NCBI GenBank assembly: GCA_040266995.1
Contig: JAWRHV010000028.1
Location: 12,876-76,875 of the forward strand
Source of the DNA: UBA4312 sp040266995
GTDB lineage: Bacteria; Bacillota_I; Bacilli_A; Erysipelotrichales; Erysipelotrichaceae
Direction: 5' to 3'
DNA: 64,000 nucleotides
The first letter of the stretch is position 1. Every line of letters starts with the position of its first letter. Shown one piece after another: positions 9,295 through 17,979 of the stretch. A program made the translations under genes and the position numbers. The notes under the pieces are model-generated. The model saw only the letters and a program-made list of their open reading frames with translations, did not search any database and had not been told where the DNA came from.

Positions 9295-10488
9295 CTATTT
9301 GATATTCTCATTGATTTTGACTGTTTCGATGAACTGCTTGGCAGTACGAGGAGACCGTCCGCTGCTGCGGATGGCAAAGGCTTCCGCCTCTTTTAAAAGA
9401 TCTTTACGATCCTTTTGCAGTCCGTAACGATCTGCCAGTTGATCTACAATTTCCAGATACAGTTCTTTCATCGGTTTCTGGAATGTAATTGTCAAGCCGA
9501 ATCGTGCAGCTAAACTCATGGTTTCCTGAATTGAATCATTCACAAACAGCTCGGTTCCCATCCGATTCTGGACATCTTCTTTCACAAAATGTCGACGATT
9601 GCTGGTAGCATAAACCAATATATTTTTTTGCGTATGATGCACGCCACCTTCCAGAATGTTCTTCAAGGCAATAAAGCTGTCATCATTGGAATCAAAGCTT
9701 AGATCATCAATAAACAAAATAAAGTGCAGCGGATTATCCATCAATTGCTCCATAATGACAGGCATAGAGTTCAGCTGATGCTTCTTTACTTCGATCAGAC
9801 GCAGTCCTTGCGGATAATATTCGTTGACAATGGCCTTTATCGTTGAGCTTTTTCCAGTACCGGCATCCCCGTATAAAAGTACATTGTTGGCATCCAGTCC
9901 CTGCAAAAAAGCCAATGTGTTTTTTATAACCTGCTCTCTTTCCCTTTGATAGCCGATCAGCTCATCCAGCCTTTGCGGATCCGGAAAACGGATCGGTACC
10001 AATTTATCATCGGCGATACTGAAAGCCCGATACTTGGCATAAACGCCATACCCTGTCTTGGGAAGATGCTCCATGTGTTCTTTATATGCTTTTACAAAAT
10101 CATAATAAGATACCTCCCATTGTGGTAAAAAGCCTCTATAATCCAATGATTTCAGCAGCTCATCACTTGTTAATAAACTGACTTTTTCCAAAAAGGTCAG
10201 TTCTTGAAGCAAGGTTTTCTCCATCAACGGACTGACATCCTTTTTACGGGCAACCGAATGCACATAGGTGTTTTCATCATTCATAACCAATGTATAGATA
10301 TAACGAGATAGATTGATATCTCTTTCATACAATGCAGCAACAAATTCACAATACTTCTCTATGAATTCTTCCACATCTTTCGGATCGGATGCGATCGTTT
10401 TCATCAATAGTTTAAACACCGGATCTTTTTTTAAGCTTGAAAAAATAGTCAAAGTATGAAGTCGCAGATTCCATATTTTCAGATTCAT
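9295..10488 (-). CDS. DUF815-family AAA ATPase
   Basis: 397-residue predicted P-loop ATPase of the DUF815 group, whose function is not established. The Walker A motif GDAGTGKSS is at 207-215 and a Walker B-like stretch (FILFIDDLSF) near 255-262. An arginine-containing region and a C-terminal helical lid (IRSSGRSPRTAKQFIE) follow. The N-terminal 180 residues have no motif I recognise. It is the first gene of an operon with gntR, behind a consensus promoter overlapped by the GntR-type operator. I recognise the family from the P-loop context and length, not from any known role in amino acid metabolism. Confidence 0.8.
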   Translation of the reverse strand: MNLKIWNLRLHTLTIFSSLKKDPVFKLLMKTIASDPKDVEEFIEKYCEFVAALYERDINLSRYIYTLVMNDENTYVHSVARKKDVSPLMEKTLLQELTFLEKVSLLTSDELLKSLDYRGFLPQWEVSYYDFVKAYKEHMEHLPKTGYGVYAKYRAFSIADDKLVPIRFPDPQRLDELIGYQREREQVIKNTLAFLQGLDANNVLLYGDAGTGKSSTIKAIVNEYYPQGLRLIEVKKHQLNSMPVIMEQLMDNPLHFILFIDDLSFDSNDDSFIALKNILEGGVHHTQKNILVYATSNRRHFVKEDVQNRMGTELFVNDSIQETMSLAARFGLTITFQKPMKELYLEIVDQLADRYGLQKDRKDLLKEAEAFAIRSSGRSPRTAKQFIETVKINENIK

Positions 10489-10503
10489 GATACCTCCTTC
10501 AAT

Positions 10504-10537
10504 TTGTCATACATCTTATATAGTAGTTGTATGACAA
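10504..10537. promoter_or_regulatory. Second FadR-type GntR operator (DUF815-gntR promoter)
   Basis: TTGTCATACATC, 10-bp spacer, GTTGTATGACAA: the same arms and spacing as the ilvC operator with one changed base in one arm. It abuts the -10 box of the DUF815-gntR operon. It lies in the divergent region before ilvA, about 90 bp upstream of the ilvA -10, so an effect on ilvA is possible but less direct. Confidence 0.82.
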
Positions 10538-10565
10538 TTATAAAATGGTTTAGTCATCTTGTCAA
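10537..10565 (-). promoter_or_regulatory. Consensus sigma-A promoter of the DUF815-gntR operon
   Basis: Reverse strand TTGACA (10560-10565), 17 bp, TATAAT (10537-10542): both hexamers are perfect. The operator begins at the last base of the -10, the same geometry as at ilvC. Confidence 0.85.
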
Positions 10566-10619
10566 TCAACCCGGATATTTCACTCTTGTCTATTAGAAAT
10601 TATTTATTGTTCTATTTTG

Positions 10620-10628
10620 TGATATAAT
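10620..10628 (+). promoter_or_regulatory. Extended -10 promoter of ilvA
   Basis: TGA followed by TATAAT (10623-10628), an extended -10 with no good -35. It is 29 nt before the ilvA ATG, leaving a short leader that contains a GAGG ribosome site. Confidence 0.6.
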
Positions 10629-10657
10629 ATTCGCGACATGAAACGAGGTAAAACGAT

Positions 10658-11863
10658 ATGCTTACAATTGATAAAGTATTCTCCGCTAAGAATGTGTTAA
10701 AAAAAGTCGTTCGTAAAACCGATCTGATGCCGGCAATGGGTCTGTCTTCCGATAACAACGTTTATCTGAAACCGGAAAACCTGCAAAAAACCGGCTCATT
10801 CAAGATCCGTGGATCCTATTATAAAATCAGTCAGCTTTCCGAAGAAGAAAAAGCTAAAGGCATCATTGCCAGCAGCGCCGGGAATCATGCGCAAGGTGTC
10901 GCATTGGCAGCACAGCAGGAAAATATCCCTTGCGTTATCTGCATGCCGGATAATGCCCCAATCTCCAAGATCGAAGCCACAAAAGGATATGGTGCCAAAG
11001 TCTGTCTGGCAGAAGGAGCCTATGACGAAGCCTATGCTCTGGCAGCCAGGATGGCAGAGGAAAACGGTTATACCTTTGTACATCCATACGATGATGAAGA
11101 TGTTATCGCCGGCCAAGGAACGATCGGTTTGGAGATCATGGAAGCCATGGACGATGTCGATGCGATCGTTGTTCCAATCGGTGGTGGCGGCTTGATCAGC
11201 GGAGTTGCTTTTGCAGCAAAGAGCATGAATCCAAATATCAAAATTTATGGCGTACAGGCTGCAAACGCTGCCAGTATGTACCAGTCCATCAAGGAAAACA
11301 AACAATTGACACTGCCGAGTGTCAATACATTTGCGGATGGGATCGCCGTCAAACATCCGGGGGATATCACCTTTGAGATGGTAAAGAAATATGTTGATGA
11401 AATCGTCACTGTCAGCGAAGACGAGATCGCCGCCTCGATTCTTACCCTTTTAGAAAAACACAGGATCGTTGCCGAAGGAGCCGGCGCTGTGTCTGTAGCA
11501 GCCGTCATGTTCAATAAAATCCCGCTGCATGGGAAAAATATCGTATGTGTTGTTTCCGGCGGAAATATCGATGTGAATATCATCGACCGCGTTATTACCC
11601 GCGGTTTGTTGCTGAGCGGACGGAAAACCAGCTTTGTGATCCAGTTAACGGATAAACCGGGACAGTTGACCGGTGTCAGCAAGATCATCGCTCAAAACGG
11701 CGGTAACGTTGTTGCGATTGATTATGACAATGCCGATCCGGATCTGGATATTAAGGACTGCTTGTTAAAGATCACTTTGGAAACAAGAAACAAAGAGCAT
11801 TTGAATTCCATCAAAAATGATTTGAATCAGCACGGTTTCCAAATTGTTAAAGAAAGACAATAA
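10658..11863 (+). CDS. ilvA: Threonine ammonia-lyase with C-terminal ACT domain
   Basis: PLP enzyme converting threonine to 2-oxobutyrate, the entry to isoleucine synthesis. The PLP lysine is K49 in the segment GSFKIRGSYY, and the phosphate-binding GGGGL loop is near residue 180. A single ACT-like domain follows at about 320-401. At 401 residues it is of the short ACT-bearing type shared by some catabolic (TdcB-like) and biosynthetic enzymes. Its place among ilv/leu genes favours a biosynthetic role. It is monocistronic and followed by a terminator. Confidence 0.9.
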   Translation: MLTIDKVFSAKNVLKKVVRKTDLMPAMGLSSDNNVYLKPENLQKTGSFKIRGSYYKISQLSEEEKAKGIIASSAGNHAQGVALAAQQENIPCVICMPDNAPISKIEATKGYGAKVCLAEGAYDEAYALAARMAEENGYTFVHPYDDEDVIAGQGTIGLEIMEAMDDVDAIVVPIGGGGLISGVAFAAKSMNPNIKIYGVQAANAASMYQSIKENKQLTLPSVNTFADGIAVKHPGDITFEMVKKYVDEIVTVSEDEIAASILTLLEKHRIVAEGAGAVSVAAVMFNKIPLHGKNIVCVVSGGNIDVNIIDRVITRGLLLSGRKTSFVIQLTDKPGQLTGVSKIIAQNGGNVVAIDYDNADPDLDIKDCLLKITLETRNKEHLNSIKNDLNQHGFQIVKERQ

Positions 11864-11923
11864 TACTATATTTTCTTATTCACGCCCTTCTGTTAGGCAA
11901 ATGAATAAATACACAGTCAATAA

Positions 11924-11970
11924 AAAAAGAGCGAAGGAACCCTGGTTATAGAGACCTCGCTCTTTTATCG
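11924..11970 (+). terminator. Terminator of ilvA
   Basis: AAAAAAGAGCGA and TCGCTCTTTTAT arms enclosing an internal AGG/CCT-type loop region. The downstream T-run makes it a rho-independent terminator. Confidence 0.75.
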
Positions 11971-12034
11971 TTATCAGATATGGCATAATACCATTATCCG
12001 CAGCAACTTCGCAAAAGCAGACGTGTATTGCTCA

Positions 12035-12070
12035 CAAAAAAAGGCAATCACATATTTCAGTGATTCCCTT
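12035..12070 (-). terminator. Terminator of ileS
   Basis: Reverse strand: GGGAATCAC, 8-nt loop, GTGATTGCC, then TTTTTTT. One mismatch in a 9-bp stem. It lies about 30 nt after the ileS stop. Confidence 0.75.
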
Positions 12071-12098
12071 ATTTTGCATTGAATGACATTTCCCTTTT

Positions 12099-14828
12099 TT
12101 ATCGATTTCGGATCATCTGCATAACAGAGAAACAACGATCACACAATCCATCTTCATGGCTTGCTTCCGTCATATTCCAGCATCGAGGACATACATGTCC
12201 ATCTGCTTTCTTCACAACAACTTCCGGCCCTTCTTCAACAAATGTCACTTTGGAAACGATCAGCCATTGTGCCGGATCTTTCAACAGTTTATCACAAGCT
12301 GCTTTTGTCTGTTCATCCAGATGCAGTACAACCTGAGCTTCTAAAGCTTTACCGATCATATTATCCTTACGAGCGTCTTCCAGTGCTTTTAAGACCTTTT
12401 TACGCATTCCGAATAATAGATCCATCTCCTTCAACAATCCTTCTGTATTGATGTTTAAATGCACTTCTGGGAAGCTTTCCAAATGAATGGATGTTTTATT
12501 CCACTTCATATAATCATTTACTTCCTCACAAGTATGGCAAAGGATCGGTGCCCATAATTTTGTCAGTACTTCACACGCTGTATACAGAACCGTCTGTACC
12601 TGACGACGCTGATTGTCATTCTCATCATCACAATACAGAATATCTTTGGTGTAATCCAGATAGTATGCAGACAGATCATTGGTCATTAACGTGGATAATG
12701 TTGTTACGACATCCGCAAAACGATACTCCTTATAAGCCAGTTTTACTTCATCGATTACATCATGCAGTTTCACCATCATATACTGATTGATCGGATCCAA
12801 TGCTTCGACAGGCAGACATTCTTCTTTATTAAAAGATTGATTATCCAGATTCGCCATACAGAAACGAATGGTATTACGCACCTTACGATAGTTATCGCTT
12901 ACTTGTTTTAAAATCTTTTTACCCATCGATACATCGGCCTGATAATCCACGGAACAAGCCCACAAACGCAGGATATCCGCTCCATATTTTTTTGTGATTT
13001 CAGCCGGTGCCACCGCATTCCATTGCGATTTGGACATTTTAACGCCCTTTTCATCCATGACAAAACCATGAGATAAACATTGTTTATATGGTGATTGGCC
13101 ATGAACGGCCGTACCAACGATCAAAGAAGAGTTAAACCATCCACGATACTGATCAGAACCCTCAAAATAGAGATCAGCCGGATAGCCTAAACCGCGTGCC
13201 ATCATAGCCCCTGTATGGGAGGACCCGGAGTCAAACCAGACATCCATCGTGTCGGTTTCTTTTGTATATTTACCATTCGGAGAATGCGCGGAGGTATATC
13301 CATCCGGCAAGAGATCTTTCGCATCTCTTTCAAACCATACGTTCGAACCATATTCCGCAAACAACGCTGCGACATGATCAAAGATTTCCTTTTCCATCAA
13401 AGGCGTTCCGTCTTCTCCATAAATGATCGGAATTGGTACACCCCATGCTCTCTGACGCGAAATACACCAGTCATCACGATCGGCGATCATATTATGCAGA
13501 CGCTGCTGTCCCCAGGAAGGAATCCATTCCACCGCATCAATTTCATCCAGAAGTTTCTGACGAATCTTATCAATAGAGGCAAACCATTGGGTTGTGGCAC
13601 GATAAATGATAGGTTTTTTCGTACGCCAGTCATGTGGATAAGCATGAGTCAGCCACTCCATCTTTAATAAAAGACCCATTTCATCCAGCTTCAGTGTGAC
13701 GGTTTTATTCGCGTCAAAAACATATTGTCCCTCTAACCAGTCACCAGCCAGCTCGGTCATACGACCTTGATCATCAACGTTGTTAAATACTTCCATTCCG
13801 TATTTACGAATTGTATAGAAGTCATCGGCACCAAAAGCACTGGCTGTATGAACACAACCTGTACCTGCTTCAGCGGTAACATAGTCCGCCATCATTACAA
13901 AACCATCGCGGTTGACATCCTCTGCATACAAAGGATGCGCATAAGTGATGAACTCGAGTTCTTTTCCTTTAAAAGTCTTCTCAATGGTATAAGATTCACA
14001 GCCAAACTGCGGCAGCAAACGGTCAACCAGTTCTTCCAAAACAATCAATTTACCTTTGTCAGAGTTCACTAATGCATAGGACATACGCGGATTTAAACAG
14101 ATTCCCTGGTTAGCCGGAACCGTCCAAGGCGTCGTTGTCCAAATAACAAAATATGTATCATCATCCAGAATGCCCTTACCATCTTTCACTTTAAATTTCA
14201 CATAGATGGTCGGGGTCTTCATATCCTTATATTCGACTTCTGCTTCCGCCAGTGCCGTTTCACTGCTCGGAGACCAGTATACAGGTTTTAATCCCTTATA
14301 GATAAGGCCTTCCAAAGCCATTTTGCCAAAAACTTCGATTTGTTTCGCTTCAAAATCCTTTGTCAAAGTAATATATGGATGATCATAATCCCCTACAGAT
14401 CCTAACGCCAGAAACCCTTTCTTTTGTTTTTCAACCTGCTCCAGAGCATAATCGTTACAGATCTGGCGGAACTGGGCAATCCCCATTTTCTTACGGTCAT
14501 ACCCTGCTTTGGTAACGGCTGTTTCAATCGGCAGTCCGTGTGTATCCCATCCTGGAATATAATCGATCCGATAACCATCCATAAAATGAGAACGGTTAAT
14601 AACATCTTTTAAAACTTTGTTTAATGCATGTCCCAAATGAATATCCCCATTGGCATACGGAGGGCCATCATGCAGAACAAAAGGCGTAGCATCTTCTCTT
14701 TGCGCCTGCATCTGATGATACAGATCCATATCTTTCCAGCGCTTCTGGATTCCCGGCTCCTTCTTTGTTAAATTTCCACGCATCTCAAACTGTGTTTTGG
14801 GCATGTGCAATGTGTCTTTGTAATCCAT
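12099..14828 (-). CDS. ileS: Isoleucyl-tRNA synthetase
   Basis: Class I aminoacyl-tRNA synthetase charging tRNA-Ile in the cytoplasm. HIGH-type motif HLGH at 64-67, KMSKS in the catalytic core (segment GVKMSKSQWN), an editing domain between, and a C-terminal zinc ribbon (CPRCWN and CDRC). About 909 residues is typical of Firmicutes. The ATG at 14828 (MDYKDTLHMPKT) follows a GGAG-rich site; upstream in-frame codons belong to the T-box leader. It lies behind an Ile T-box and downstream of sepF-ylmH, as in the Bacillus division cluster, but without ylmG and divIVA between. Confidence 0.96.
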   Translation of the reverse strand: MDYKDTLHMPKTQFEMRGNLTKKEPGIQKRWKDMDLYHQMQAQREDATPFVLHDGPPYANGDIHLGHALNKVLKDVINRSHFMDGYRIDYIPGWDTHGLPIETAVTKAGYDRKKMGIAQFRQICNDYALEQVEKQKKGFLALGSVGDYDHPYITLTKDFEAKQIEVFGKMALEGLIYKGLKPVYWSPSSETALAEAEVEYKDMKTPTIYVKFKVKDGKGILDDDTYFVIWTTTPWTVPANQGICLNPRMSYALVNSDKGKLIVLEELVDRLLPQFGCESYTIEKTFKGKELEFITYAHPLYAEDVNRDGFVMMADYVTAEAGTGCVHTASAFGADDFYTIRKYGMEVFNNVDDQGRMTELAGDWLEGQYVFDANKTVTLKLDEMGLLLKMEWLTHAYPHDWRTKKPIIYRATTQWFASIDKIRQKLLDEIDAVEWIPSWGQQRLHNMIADRDDWCISRQRAWGVPIPIIYGEDGTPLMEKEIFDHVAALFAEYGSNVWFERDAKDLLPDGYTSAHSPNGKYTKETDTMDVWFDSGSSHTGAMMARGLGYPADLYFEGSDQYRGWFNSSLIVGTAVHGQSPYKQCLSHGFVMDEKGVKMSKSQWNAVAPAEITKKYGADILRLWACSVDYQADVSMGKKILKQVSDNYRKVRNTIRFCMANLDNQSFNKEECLPVEALDPINQYMMVKLHDVIDEVKLAYKEYRFADVVTTLSTLMTNDLSAYYLDYTKDILYCDDENDNQRRQVQTVLYTACEVLTKLWAPILCHTCEEVNDYMKWNKTSIHLESFPEVHLNINTEGLLKEMDLLFGMRKKVLKALEDARKDNMIGKALEAQVVLHLDEQTKAACDKLLKDPAQWLIVSKVTFVEEGPEVVVKKADGHVCPRCWNMTEASHEDGLCDRCFSVMQMIRNR

Positions 14829-14845
14829 TTCCTTTTCTCCTTCCA

Positions 14846-15058
14846 TAAAAAAAACGTCCTTGTCTAAGGACGCAAGCACGCGGTACCACCTTAGTTTACA
14901 TAAAAAAACTATGTACACCTCAAACGAATAACGGTTCGCAGCCGGATTGGCTTACTTTGTTCAGCCGATCAGCTCAAAAGTGATATTACCATGAATATCT
15001 ATACAGCTTTTCACCCAACCGCTGCTCTCTAGCTAGAATCTTCATCATAACGCGTCTT
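14846..15058 (-). promoter_or_regulatory. T-box leader of ileS, Ile specifier AUC
   Basis: T-box element AAGGTGGTACCGCG at 14879-14892 (reverse), followed by a CGTCCTTA/TAAGGACG-type terminator and U-run (about 14846-14873). Stem I with AGAGAGC and GGTTGGGTG lies upstream. In the position equivalent to the other T-boxes here the codon is ATC (14982-14984), isoleucine. I saw no strong promoter directly upstream, so the leader may also be reached from sepF-ylmH. Confidence 0.92.
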
Positions 15059-15067
15059 TGTCTTTGC

Positions 15068-15802
15068 TTATATAAACTTCTTAAACTGTAATACGAGTCG
15101 ACCTTTTTTGGTAGTGTGGCTGACCTCATCAAATTGAAAGCGTCCAACACCTCGAATCGAAACAAAATCATTATTACATAATTGACAATTTTGTTCAAGA
15201 ACTACATCATTAACTTTTATCAGCCCTTGATTGATCATAGCAGCCGATTGAGAACGCGAACAATGTTTTAATGCGCTGACGATGGCATCCACACGCAGGC
15301 TGGCAACACTGATATTGATCATCTCGTATCCCGTATAGTGGATCTGCGCATCCTTATCCAAGGAAAAAGATACATGACATCGGCCAATCTGAAACAGGTT
15401 GGATTGGATGAATTCACTTAAATTCCTTTTGCAGATGATGTAGATCCTGTTTTGATCGACAATCAGATCCCCGATCCGATTTCTCTCTATACCCAAATGC
15501 ATCAATGCACCCAGTACATCCCTATGAGTCAATGATTTGTATCGAGGATCATATGTTGCAGAAAGTATATCTACATCAAAAGCAGGTGTCATTTCAAAGG
15601 GGGAAATGAAAGCGACTTTCCGTTGGGCTTGCGCATATCCCCCATAATAGGAAACAAACATATCTTTCGGCAGGATCTGATTCAGGATACGAACTTCAAC
15701 CGGCGTCAAAAAAAAGGTCAGAAACGGTTTATTTCTGACTCTAGAACTATATATCTGATCTTCGATCTTCGATAAAAACGCTTCTTGACCTTTAAAATTC
15801 AT
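15068..15802 (-). CDS. ylmH: YlmH-type S4-domain RNA-binding protein
   Basis: RNA-binding protein of the Gram-positive division cluster; Bacillus YlmH associates with ribosomes and is linked to ribosome quality control (known of the family). An N-terminal alpha/beta domain (FLTPVEVRIL) precedes a C-terminal S4 domain from about residue 170 (RVDAIVSALKHCSRSQS, then VNDVVLEQN). The start is uncertain: ATG 15802 lies just past the sepF stop, while an in-frame ATG at 15817 and TTG at 15820 overlap sepF. None has a strong SD site. Confidence 0.85.
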   Translation of the reverse strand: MNFKGQEAFLSKIEDQIYSSRVRNKPFLTFFLTPVEVRILNQILPKDMFVSYYGGYAQAQRKVAFISPFEMTPAFDVDILSATYDPRYKSLTHRDVLGALMHLGIERNRIGDLIVDQNRIYIICKRNLSEFIQSNLFQIGRCHVSFSLDKDAQIHYTGYEMINISVASLRVDAIVSALKHCSRSQSAAMINQGLIKVNDVVLEQNCQLCNNDFVSIRGVGRFQFDEVSHTTKKGRLVLQFKKFI

Positions 15803-15806
15803 TGGA

Positions 15807-16256
15807 TTATTCTTCATCAAAATCGTCAGGATCGCCTAATGAAATAGTTCCTATTACACCAATCTGAGCTGGTGAACATAAAATTACATTCTGGCCAATC
15901 TTCTGGATTTTTCCGTCTAATGCGAAAACAACACCTGTTAAGAAGTCAATTGTACGTTGTGCATAATCGCGGTCTAATTTATGTAGATTGACAACAACAG
16001 CACGACCTTCTTTTAAACGCATACCTACTTCTTCAACTTCTCCGAAGCCTCTAGGTTCAAATAATACCATTTTTGTAGATGCGCTCAATGCAGCAGTATT
16101 TGTACGAGCTGCAGGTCTTTCATAACGACTCTGTGGTTCTTGTTCAGATGTAGCAGCAGGTTCCGTAGCAGTCACTACTTCTTCCTCTTCACCAACGTAA
16201 TCTTCATCCTCATCAATTGGGTTTACGAAGTCCTTTACCTTATCCATAAAACTCAT
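15807..16256 (-). CDS. sepF: Cell division protein SepF
   Basis: FtsZ-binding protein that bundles FtsZ and ties the Z-ring to the membrane. The N-terminus MSFMDKVKDFV is an amphipathic helix. A very acidic linker (about 15-60) leads to the C-terminal SepF core (segments FGEVEEVGMRLKEGR and DRDYAQRTIDFL). 149 residues is normal. AAGGAGG lies 8 nt before the ATG. It is followed by ylmH. Confidence 0.94.
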   Translation of the reverse strand: MSFMDKVKDFVNPIDEDEDYVGEEEEVVTATEPAATSEQEPQSRYERPAARTNTAALSASTKMVLFEPRGFGEVEEVGMRLKEGRAVVVNLHKLDRDYAQRTIDFLTGVVFALDGKIQKIGQNVILCSPAQIGVIGTISLGDPDDFDEE

Positions 16257-16321
16257 AGGAAAACCTCCTTACTCGAAACTTATTATAGCATAGAAAATGA
16301 ATTTGAAAAGGTGAAAGTAGG

Positions 16322-16356
16322 AAAAAAAACAGAATAGATAGACTCTATTCTGTTTC
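16322..16356 (-). terminator. Terminator overlapping the hpf stop codon
   Basis: Reverse strand: AACAGAATAGA, short loop, TATTCTGTT then TTTTTT. The hpf stop TAG lies inside the ascending arm. Confidence 0.75.
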
Positions 16357-16869
16357 AATCAAACCATATCCGCCATCGTTTCTCCGATAGACCACCGCAA
16401 TCTTTTCTGTTTCATCATCCGTGTAAATGAAGAAATCGTGATCCAGTAATTCCATCTTCATGATTGCCTCGTCCAAACTCATCTCCTGAGGTACGATTGA
16501 CTTTGTTTTTACGACTTCATCGCCGTAATCTTCATCTTCTGCTTCTGCCAGGAATGCTTCTGCCAACGATGTCTTATTTTTTCTCTGCAGACGTGTCTTC
16601 TGTCTCCGGATTTGATCCTCCAGCTTATCGATCGCAATGTCGATGGCTGAATAGAGATCATCCGAAACGACTTCGGCACGCAGGATTGCATATTTGGTAG
16701 GAATTGTCACCTCGATTTTTTGTTTTGCTGGGTATTCCCGAATCAGTACTTTTGCCTCATCATTTTCATCGATGATGAAATACTTGTTCAGCACGTTCAA
16801 TTTCTTATTGATCTTTTCCGAAATATCCGGTGTTACCATAACATTTTTTCCTACAATTTTAACCTTCAT
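16345..16869 (-). CDS. hpf: Ribosome hibernation promoting factor, long form
   Basis: Binds the 30S A/P-site channel in slow growth and dimerises 70S into 100S ribosomes. The N-terminal HPF/RaiA domain (about 1-100) is followed by a linker and a C-terminal dimerisation domain from about 120 (MSLDEAIMKMELLDHDFFIY, VVYRRNDGGYGLIE). 174 residues places it in the long-HPF class of Firmicutes. The ATG at 16869 is 8 nt after AGGAGG; an in-frame GTG overlaps the SD and is rejected. Monocistronic. Confidence 0.94.
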   Translation of the reverse strand: MKVKIVGKNVMVTPDISEKINKKLNVLNKYFIIDENDEAKVLIREYPAKQKIEVTIPTKYAILRAEVVSDDLYSAIDIAIDKLEDQIRRQKTRLQRKNKTSLAEAFLAEAEDEDYGDEVVKTKSIVPQEMSLDEAIMKMELLDHDFFIYTDDETEKIAVVYRRNDGGYGLIETE

Positions 16870-17019
16870 AATAGACACCTCCTAGTTACTATATTCTTAG
16901 CCATATTATATTCCTCATAGACCATATTGAACAGTTATCAACCAATCTTGACACTTTACAATCCAATTATTCCAGATGATTTGACAGTATATTCTGTCAT
17001 TTTTCTAATCTTTCTTTTA

Positions 17020-17028
17020 TGTTAAAAT
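17020..17028 (+). promoter_or_regulatory. Extended -10 promoter placed 6 nt before the ATG (leaderless)
   Basis: TGT followed by TAAAAT (17023-17028), then 6 nt (ATCAAC) and the ATG. With usual start-site spacing the RNA would begin at or within a base of the A of ATG. No SD sequence is present upstream. Confidence 0.6.
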
Positions 17029-17034
17029 ATCAAC

Positions 17035-17979
17035 ATGAACCCATTTCCCTATACCGATGACAACAAACGATATTACACGATGAACTACTATTTTAAGCAT
17101 ACTTATGGCCGCAAAATTGCCAAAGTTCCTTTACACGCCGGTTTTACCTGTCCAAACCGGGATGGCACAAAAGGAACCGGTGGCTGTACGTTTTGTTCAT
17201 CGAAAGGATCCGGTGACAGCATTCTCTTTTTTGAAAGTACATTGGCGCAGCAGTACGAGCAAGGCCTGGCCCGCATGCATAACAAATGGCCGGATTGTCT
17301 TGGCTTTGCCTATTTTCAATCATTCACCAATACATACGCCAACCTTGAAACATTGAAAAGAATTTATGATCCTTTTTATGAAATGGACAATGTACATGGG
17401 ATAGCGATTGCGACAAGAGCCGACTGTCTCAGTCAGGATTGTATTGATTATTTTGCTGACAAAGCAAAATACAAAGAAACCTGGATCGAAATGGGATTAC
17501 AAAGCGTTAACGATCAAACAATGGAAGCCTGTCATCGGCACCACACAACAGCTGAAGTATGGAAGGCATTGGAACAGCTAAAAACGACTCCTGTAAAAAC
17601 ATGTTTACACATTATCAATTCCCTTCCGAATGAAACACAGGAGGATATGTTGGAAACCGCACGTCAAGTAGCCGTTCATCATCCAACCGCCATTAAGATC
17701 CATATGCTGCATCTTGTTAAGGGAACCCGGATGGCAGAGACCTATAAAGAACATCCTTTTCCATTGATGAGCCGGGATGAATATGTGGACACCGTCGTCA
17801 AACAGTTGGAAATCCTTCCGGAGGATATGATCATCGAACGATTGACCGGAGATGGTATGGCTTCCGAATTGATTGCCCCATTATGGACGATCAAAAAAAC
17901 CATCGTATTGAATGAAATCGATAAAAAAATGGCCAGGGAGAATACCTGGCAATCTAAATACTATAAAAACGAAGAGTGA
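17035..17979 (+). CDS. YhcC/TIGR01212-type radical SAM protein
   Basis: Radical SAM enzyme of uncertain substrate, 314 residues. Cluster cysteines lie around residues 38-53: C38 in TCPNRDGTKG, then GGCTFC. Typical family segments follow, such as YFQSFTNTYA and WIEMGLQSVND. The start ATG is preceded by an extended -10 element only 6 nt away and by no SD, so the mRNA is probably leaderless. It is convergent with tyrS. The two genes share a perfect palindrome at their ends and both finish in the codons AAC GAA GAG TGA. Confidence 0.85.
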   Translation: MNPFPYTDDNKRYYTMNYYFKHTYGRKIAKVPLHAGFTCPNRDGTKGTGGCTFCSSKGSGDSILFFESTLAQQYEQGLARMHNKWPDCLGFAYFQSFTNTYANLETLKRIYDPFYEMDNVHGIAIATRADCLSQDCIDYFADKAKYKETWIEMGLQSVNDQTMEACHRHHTTAEVWKALEQLKTTPVKTCLHIINSLPNETQEDMLETARQVAVHHPTAIKIHMLHLVKGTRMAETYKEHPFPLMSRDEYVDTVVKQLEILPEDMIIERLTGDGMASELIAPLWTIKKTIVLNEIDKKMARENTWQSKYYKNEE

